Positions 6,013-8,512 of a stretch of DNA of 8,512 bases are shown here, in pieces. The notes under the pieces were generated by a model. The model had not been told where the DNA came from and searched no databases. It saw only the letters and a list, made by a program, of their open reading frames with translations. Every line of letters begins with the position of its first letter. Position 1 is the stretch's first letter. The DNA comes from JAHEEL01 sp039715165 (GTDB taxonomy: Bacteria > Actinomycetota > Acidimicrobiia > Spongiisociales > UBA5794), in NCBI GenBank assembly GCA_039715165.1, contig JBDLHX010000097.1, positions 1-8,512 on the forward strand. Reading direction: 5' to 3'. A program made the position numbers and the translations under genes.

Positions 6013-6678
6013 ATGGCAGTTCCGAGAATCGACCGATCGAAGATCGGCATCCTCCTCATCGACGTCCAACCGTTCTTCGTGGACGGGGCATTCGCCGACC
6101 GCAGTGAGGAACGCGAGTCCCTCATGGTGCGGCTCGAGCATCTACTGATGTTCTCGGACTGGATGGAACTGCCGTTCATCGCCACGTTCGAGAAGCCCGT
6201 GGCGGAGAACGGCGAGCTTCCCGACAACCTGGAAGCGTTGTTCCCCGCCCACGGCGAGCGGCATGTGAAGAACTACTTCGGTTGTGCTTCGGAGCCGCAG
6301 ATCCGCGAGGCGATCGAGCAGTCCTCCGTCAAGCAGATCGCCGTCGCCGGTTCGGAGACCGACGTGTGTGTTCTGCAGTCGACGCTGGGACTGCTGGAGT
6401 TGGGATACGAAGTGTTCCTGCTCGAGGACTGCCTGTTCACGACGGAGTCCGAACCCGGCCCTGCCCTGCAACGCATGCACGAGGCCGGAGCGGTTCCCAC
6501 CACGCTCAAGACGATGCTGTACGAACTCGTTGAGTGCGTCGATCAGATCCCCTGGTACGAGGGTGGCCTCCCGGCGAGTAGTGGGGGCGACATGAAGCCC
6601 TTCCCGGAAGCGTTCATCGCTCCAGAGGAGTGGCCACCGCGGAGACCTCCCTCTTCCATGTCCCCCCGGACTGCGTAG
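6013..6678 (+). CDS. Isochorismatase-family cysteine hydrolase
   Basis: The product is a 221-aa soluble protein of the isochorismatase-like superfamily. The catalytic Asp-Lys-Cys triad is readable: D17 in ILLIDVQPFF, K86 in RHVKNYFGC, and C119 in VAGSETDVCV. In that last motif the G-x-x-TDVCV segment carries the non-proline cis peptide typical of the family. GYEVFLLEDC (131-140) and the helix around ALQRMHEAGA (151-160) complete the Rossmann-like fold. Family members hydrolyse isochorismate, nicotinamide, ureidoacrylate, N-carbamoyl compounds and others. No residue here decides among them. After about residue 183 the sequence becomes a low-complexity Pro/Ser/Arg tail ending inside a hairpin, so the native C terminus may vary. 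The start is set by AGGAGG at 6001-6006; an upstream in-frame extension is not credible. The neighbours (sigma operon, amidase) do not give a pathway. Confidence 0.9.
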   Translation: MAVPRIDRSKIGILLIDVQPFFVDGAFADRSEERESLMVRLEHLLMFSDWMELPFIATFEKPVAENGELPDNLEALFPAHGERHVKNYFGCASEPQIREAIEQSSVKQIAVAGSETDVCVLQSTLGLLELGYEVFLLEDCLFTTESEPGPALQRMHEAGAVPTTLKTMLYELVECVDQIPWYEGGLPASSGGDMKPFPEAFIAPEEWPPRRPPSSMSPRTA

Positions 6679-6692
6679 CAGCACGGGGGGAC
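6660..6692 (+). terminator. Perfect GC-rich hairpin spanning the stop codon
   Basis: GTCCCCCCG (6660-6668) pairs perfectly with CGGGGGGAC (6684-6692). Within it, CTGC (6671-6674) pairs with GCAG (6678-6681) around the loop GTA, across a 2x2 internal loop. The TAG stop (6676-6678) lies at the tip of the hairpin and the last codons form its left arm. With 13 base pairs, 11 of them G-C in the two stems plus two A-T, it is very stable. No T-tract follows on either strand. A factor-assisted or bidirectional terminator between convergent genes is the simplest reading. Confidence 0.65.
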
Positions 6693-6724
6693 GCGCATCG
6701 GCGGAGTCGATGCGCAGGGGGGAC
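6693..6724. repeat. Second abutting hairpin plus extra copy of the GGGGGGAC arm
   Basis: GCGCATCG (6693-6700) pairs perfectly with CGATGCGC (6708-6715) over a seven-base loop, starting one base after the previous hairpin. GGGGGGAC recurs at 6717-6724, repeating 6685-6692. The left arm GTCCCCCC at 6660-6667 could pair with either copy. The stretch to 6750 shows nothing else. It lies between convergent genes, so both transcripts would carry these structures. Confidence 0.6.
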
Positions 6725-6750
6725 GGTGAAGGCTCACGTGGCGCGGGCTT

Positions 6751-8166
6751 CTACTCGAGAGTTGGCCGATGGCGATCGAAGAATGCCCCGGTCGCCTCCT
6801 CGAGACCGGCTGCCACGCGGAACGGAAGCGGGTCCATGTTGGGTGGCCCGACGATCTGCATGCCGATTGGCACGCCGGTGCTGGGAGCGATACCGATCGG
6901 CACGCTGAGCACCGGGAGCCTCCCCAGGATGTTGAACGGATAGGCCAGGACGTCGTCGAGCATGTCGGTCAACCCGACGTTGACCCCTGTATCGGGGTGG
7001 CCGAGATCCGCCGGAACTGCCGTCGTTGCGACCGTGGGGCAGATGAGCACGTCATAGCCCGCCTGGAAGACCTTCTCCTGCATCGAAATCCACATCTCGT
7101 CCGCGTACTGCCAGCTCTCGACCCACGCAGCGGTGGAGATCGGATCAGCGTCGAGGAGATCCCGTACATAGGGGGTCAGCAGGTCGAACTGGTCGTCGGG
7201 TACGTAGCTGCGGAGGATCGTGCCCATGAGGAATCGGAGGTGGATGTCGGCCGTCTCCCGCGCCCGCTCGGTCCAACCCAAATCAACACGTTCCACGGTG
7301 GTGCCGAGATGCCGCAGCGTGTCGGCGGTGGCTTCGAGTGCCTCGACGATCTCCGGGGCTGATGCGAAGTAGCCGAGATCGGGGCTGACCGCGATGCGCA
7401 TGCCCTCAACCGGGGCGTATGACAGGGGCAGCTCCAGGGGAGGGAGCGAGTACATGTCGCTCGTGAGTGGTCCGGAGATAGCGTTCTCGAACAGAGCGAC
7501 ATCCGACACCGTGCGGCCGAGCGGGCCCGACGCCGCATAGGGCTCCCTATTCCACGGCCAGTTCTCGGGTACCCGCCCCCACGGGGGCTTGAATCCGATG
7601 AGACCGTTCATCGAAGCCGGGATGCGGATGGAGCCACCGATGTCGCTCCCGCTGGCCAGGGTGGACGATCCCGCCGCAAGGCTTGCCCCCGACCCTCCAG
7701 ACGATCCACCGCTCGTCATGGCGAGATTCCACGGCGTGCGAGTGATGCCGTGAAGCAGGCTCCACGTGACGGTGGCCGATGAGAACTCCGGTGTCGTTGT
7801 TCGGGCATGGATGATGCCGCCGGCATCGATGATGCGCTGGGCGATTGGGTCGGTCTCTGTGGCGATCTCGTCTTCGAAGAGGAGCGATCCCTGGGTCAGT
7901 CGTTGGCCCGCGATCTGCGGTTCGTCTTTGACTGCAACCGGGAGACCCTCAAGGGGGCGAGCGGTACCGGCGGCGTAGGCATCGGCGGCGGCACGGGCCT
8001 GGTCCGTGGCCTCGTCGAAGTAGGTCTCGGTGAACGCGTTGACCGCCGGCTCGGTCTCCGCGGCCCGGGCGACGACGGCGTCGAGGAGTTCGACGGGGGA
8101 GAGATCCCTGCTTCGGAACGCCCTGAGTGCGTCGGTGGCGCTCAGATAGGCCAGGTCGTCGCTCAT
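6751..8166 (-). CDS. Amidase-signature family hydrolase
   Basis: The product is a 471-aa amidase of usual length for the family. The Ser-cis-Ser-Lys triad is complete: K80 in LPVAVKDEPQIAG, cis-Ser S155 in GGSSGGSGAS (153-162), and nucleophile S179 in SDIGGSIRIP (174-183). The 24-residue spacing of S155 to S179 is the same as in FAAH (S217 to S241). The N-terminal helix DALRAFRSRDLSPVELLDAV and the NPFNILG-like AYPFNILGRLPVLSVPIG (408-425) also match. The family cleaves carboxamides, including aryl amides, short peptides and carbamates; the lack of gatC/gatB neighbours argues against GatA. Specificity cannot be read. The ATG at 8166 has GAGGAGGA seven bases upstream. The gene follows the amidohydrolase by 24 bases in the same direction and likely shares its transcript. 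Confidence 0.95.
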   Translation of the reverse strand: MSDDLAYLSATDALRAFRSRDLSPVELLDAVVARAAETEPAVNAFTETYFDEATDQARAAADAYAAGTARPLEGLPVAVKDEPQIAGQRLTQGSLLFEDEIATETDPIAQRIIDAGGIIHARTTTPEFSSATVTWSLLHGITRTPWNLAMTSGGSSGGSGASLAAGSSTLASGSDIGGSIRIPASMNGLIGFKPPWGRVPENWPWNREPYAASGPLGRTVSDVALFENAISGPLTSDMYSLPPLELPLSYAPVEGMRIAVSPDLGYFASAPEIVEALEATADTLRHLGTTVERVDLGWTERARETADIHLRFLMGTILRSYVPDDQFDLLTPYVRDLLDADPISTAAWVESWQYADEMWISMQEKVFQAGYDVLICPTVATTAVPADLGHPDTGVNVGLTDMLDDVLAYPFNILGRLPVLSVPIGIAPSTGVPIGMQIVGPPNMDPLPFRVAAGLEEATGAFFDRHRPTLE

Positions 8167-8173
8167 GTGGTGG

Positions 8174-8181
8174 TCCTCCTC
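8174..8181 (-). promoter_or_regulatory. Strong Shine-Dalgarno of the amidase gene
   Basis: On the minus strand GAGGAGGA (8181-8174) lies seven bases before the ATG at 8166. It decides the start and sits in the 24-base gap after the amidohydrolase stop. No separate promoter is visible in that gap, so co-transcription is likely. Confidence 0.7.
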
Positions 8182-8190
8182 GTTCGCGTC

Positions 8191-8512
8191 TCAGGCTTCC
8201 TGGTAGACGGCCTCCCCGCCGATCATGGTCATCCAGATGGGGAGAGATGGAATCTCCTCAGGCGCCGTCGAGAAGAGGTCGCCGTCGATGACGGTGAGAT
8301 CCGCGTACTTGCCGACTTCGATGGAACCGATCCGATCCTCGGCGAAGAGCGCGTACGCGGCGTCGATCGTGTGCGCTCGTACCGCCTCCTCGACGGTGAG
8401 CGCCTGCTCCGGTCCGATGTCGGTGCCGTTGATCGTCTTGCGCCGGACGGCGGCGGCGATCGTGTCGAGCGGCCGGTACGAGGCAACGTCGGAGTCACTG
8501 CTGATGACGACG
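8191..8512 (-). CDS. Amidohydrolase family protein (YtcJ-like), C-terminal part, runs off the window
   Basis: Only the last 106 residues are present. The rest of the gene lies beyond the window edge. The visible part matches the C-terminal end of YtcJ-like metal-dependent amidohydrolases. VVISSDSDV sits where these enzymes have the GSD-type motif with a metal-ligand Asp. It is followed by RPLDTIAAAVRR, the GPEQALTVEEAVRAHT block, and DRIGSIEVGKYADLTVID, which is the return of the chain to the small beta-sandwich, then MIGGEAVYQEA and TGA at 8193-8191. Ser replaces the usual Gly before the SD. YtcJ-like proteins hydrolyse N-substituted amides in diverse catabolic routes; which substrate cannot be told. 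Its downstream partner is the amidase, 24 bases away. Confidence 0.88.
   Translation of the reverse strand, partial: VVISSDSDVASYRPLDTIAAAVRRKTINGTDIGPEQALTVEEAVRAHTIDAAYALFAEDRIGSIEVGKYADLTVIDGDLFSTAPEEIPSLPIWMTMIGGEAVYQEA

Noticed and set aside
1..8512. CRISPR arrays, tRNA genes, insertion sequences, toxin-antitoxin or defence genes
   Set aside because: None was seen on either strand. There are no regularly spaced repeats, no transposase or integrase motifs and no tRNA-like cloverleaf.

Overview
This is high-GC DNA with strong third-position G/C, GTG starts and compact operons. It looks like chromosomal sequence from an actinomycete-type bacterium. A deep-branching Actinomycetota class such as Acidimicrobiia is my best guess, from the B. 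subtilis-type [4Fe-4S] PurF and the short sigma factor followed by a membrane partner. The lineage is inferred, not proven. I see no tRNA, rRNA, CRISPR array, transposase or phage gene.

Layout. (1) 112-1267, plus strand: a P-loop kinase-like ATPase and a DUF402 (FomD-like) protein separated by one base. (2) 1282-4364, minus strand: purF then purM, joined by an ATGA overlap, followed by a membrane protein made of two tandem DUF4389 units. (3) 4365-4475: divergent control region between purF and a sigma-factor operon. (4) 4476-5868, plus strand: a short ECF-type sigma factor overlapping by 14 nt a three-helix membrane protein with an extracytoplasmic NTF2/SnoaL-like domain, a probable anti-sigma factor or sensor. 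(5) 5869-6012: a long imperfect palindrome, then a likely promoter and a strong Shine-Dalgarno. (6) 6013-6678, plus strand: an isochorismatase-family cysteine hydrolase whose stop codon lies in the loop of a perfect 9-bp GC hairpin. (7) 6660-6724: two abutting hairpins plus a third copy of one arm, between convergent genes. (8) 6751-8512, minus strand: an amidase-signature hydrolase, preceded by the C-terminal end of a YtcJ-like amidohydrolase that runs off the window.

Function. PurF and PurM catalyse steps 1 and 5 of IMP synthesis and are housekeeping. The sigma/membrane pair looks like a transmembrane signalling module that converts an extracytoplasmic state into transcription. The amidase and amidohydrolase look like a small hydrolytic (catabolic) operon. 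The kinase-like/DUF402 pair has no assigned pathway. No known defence or mobile system is visible. The least explained signals are the two palindromic elements bracketing the isochorismatase-family gene and the apparent two-gene fusion, with a retained internal start site, in the anti-sigma-like protein.
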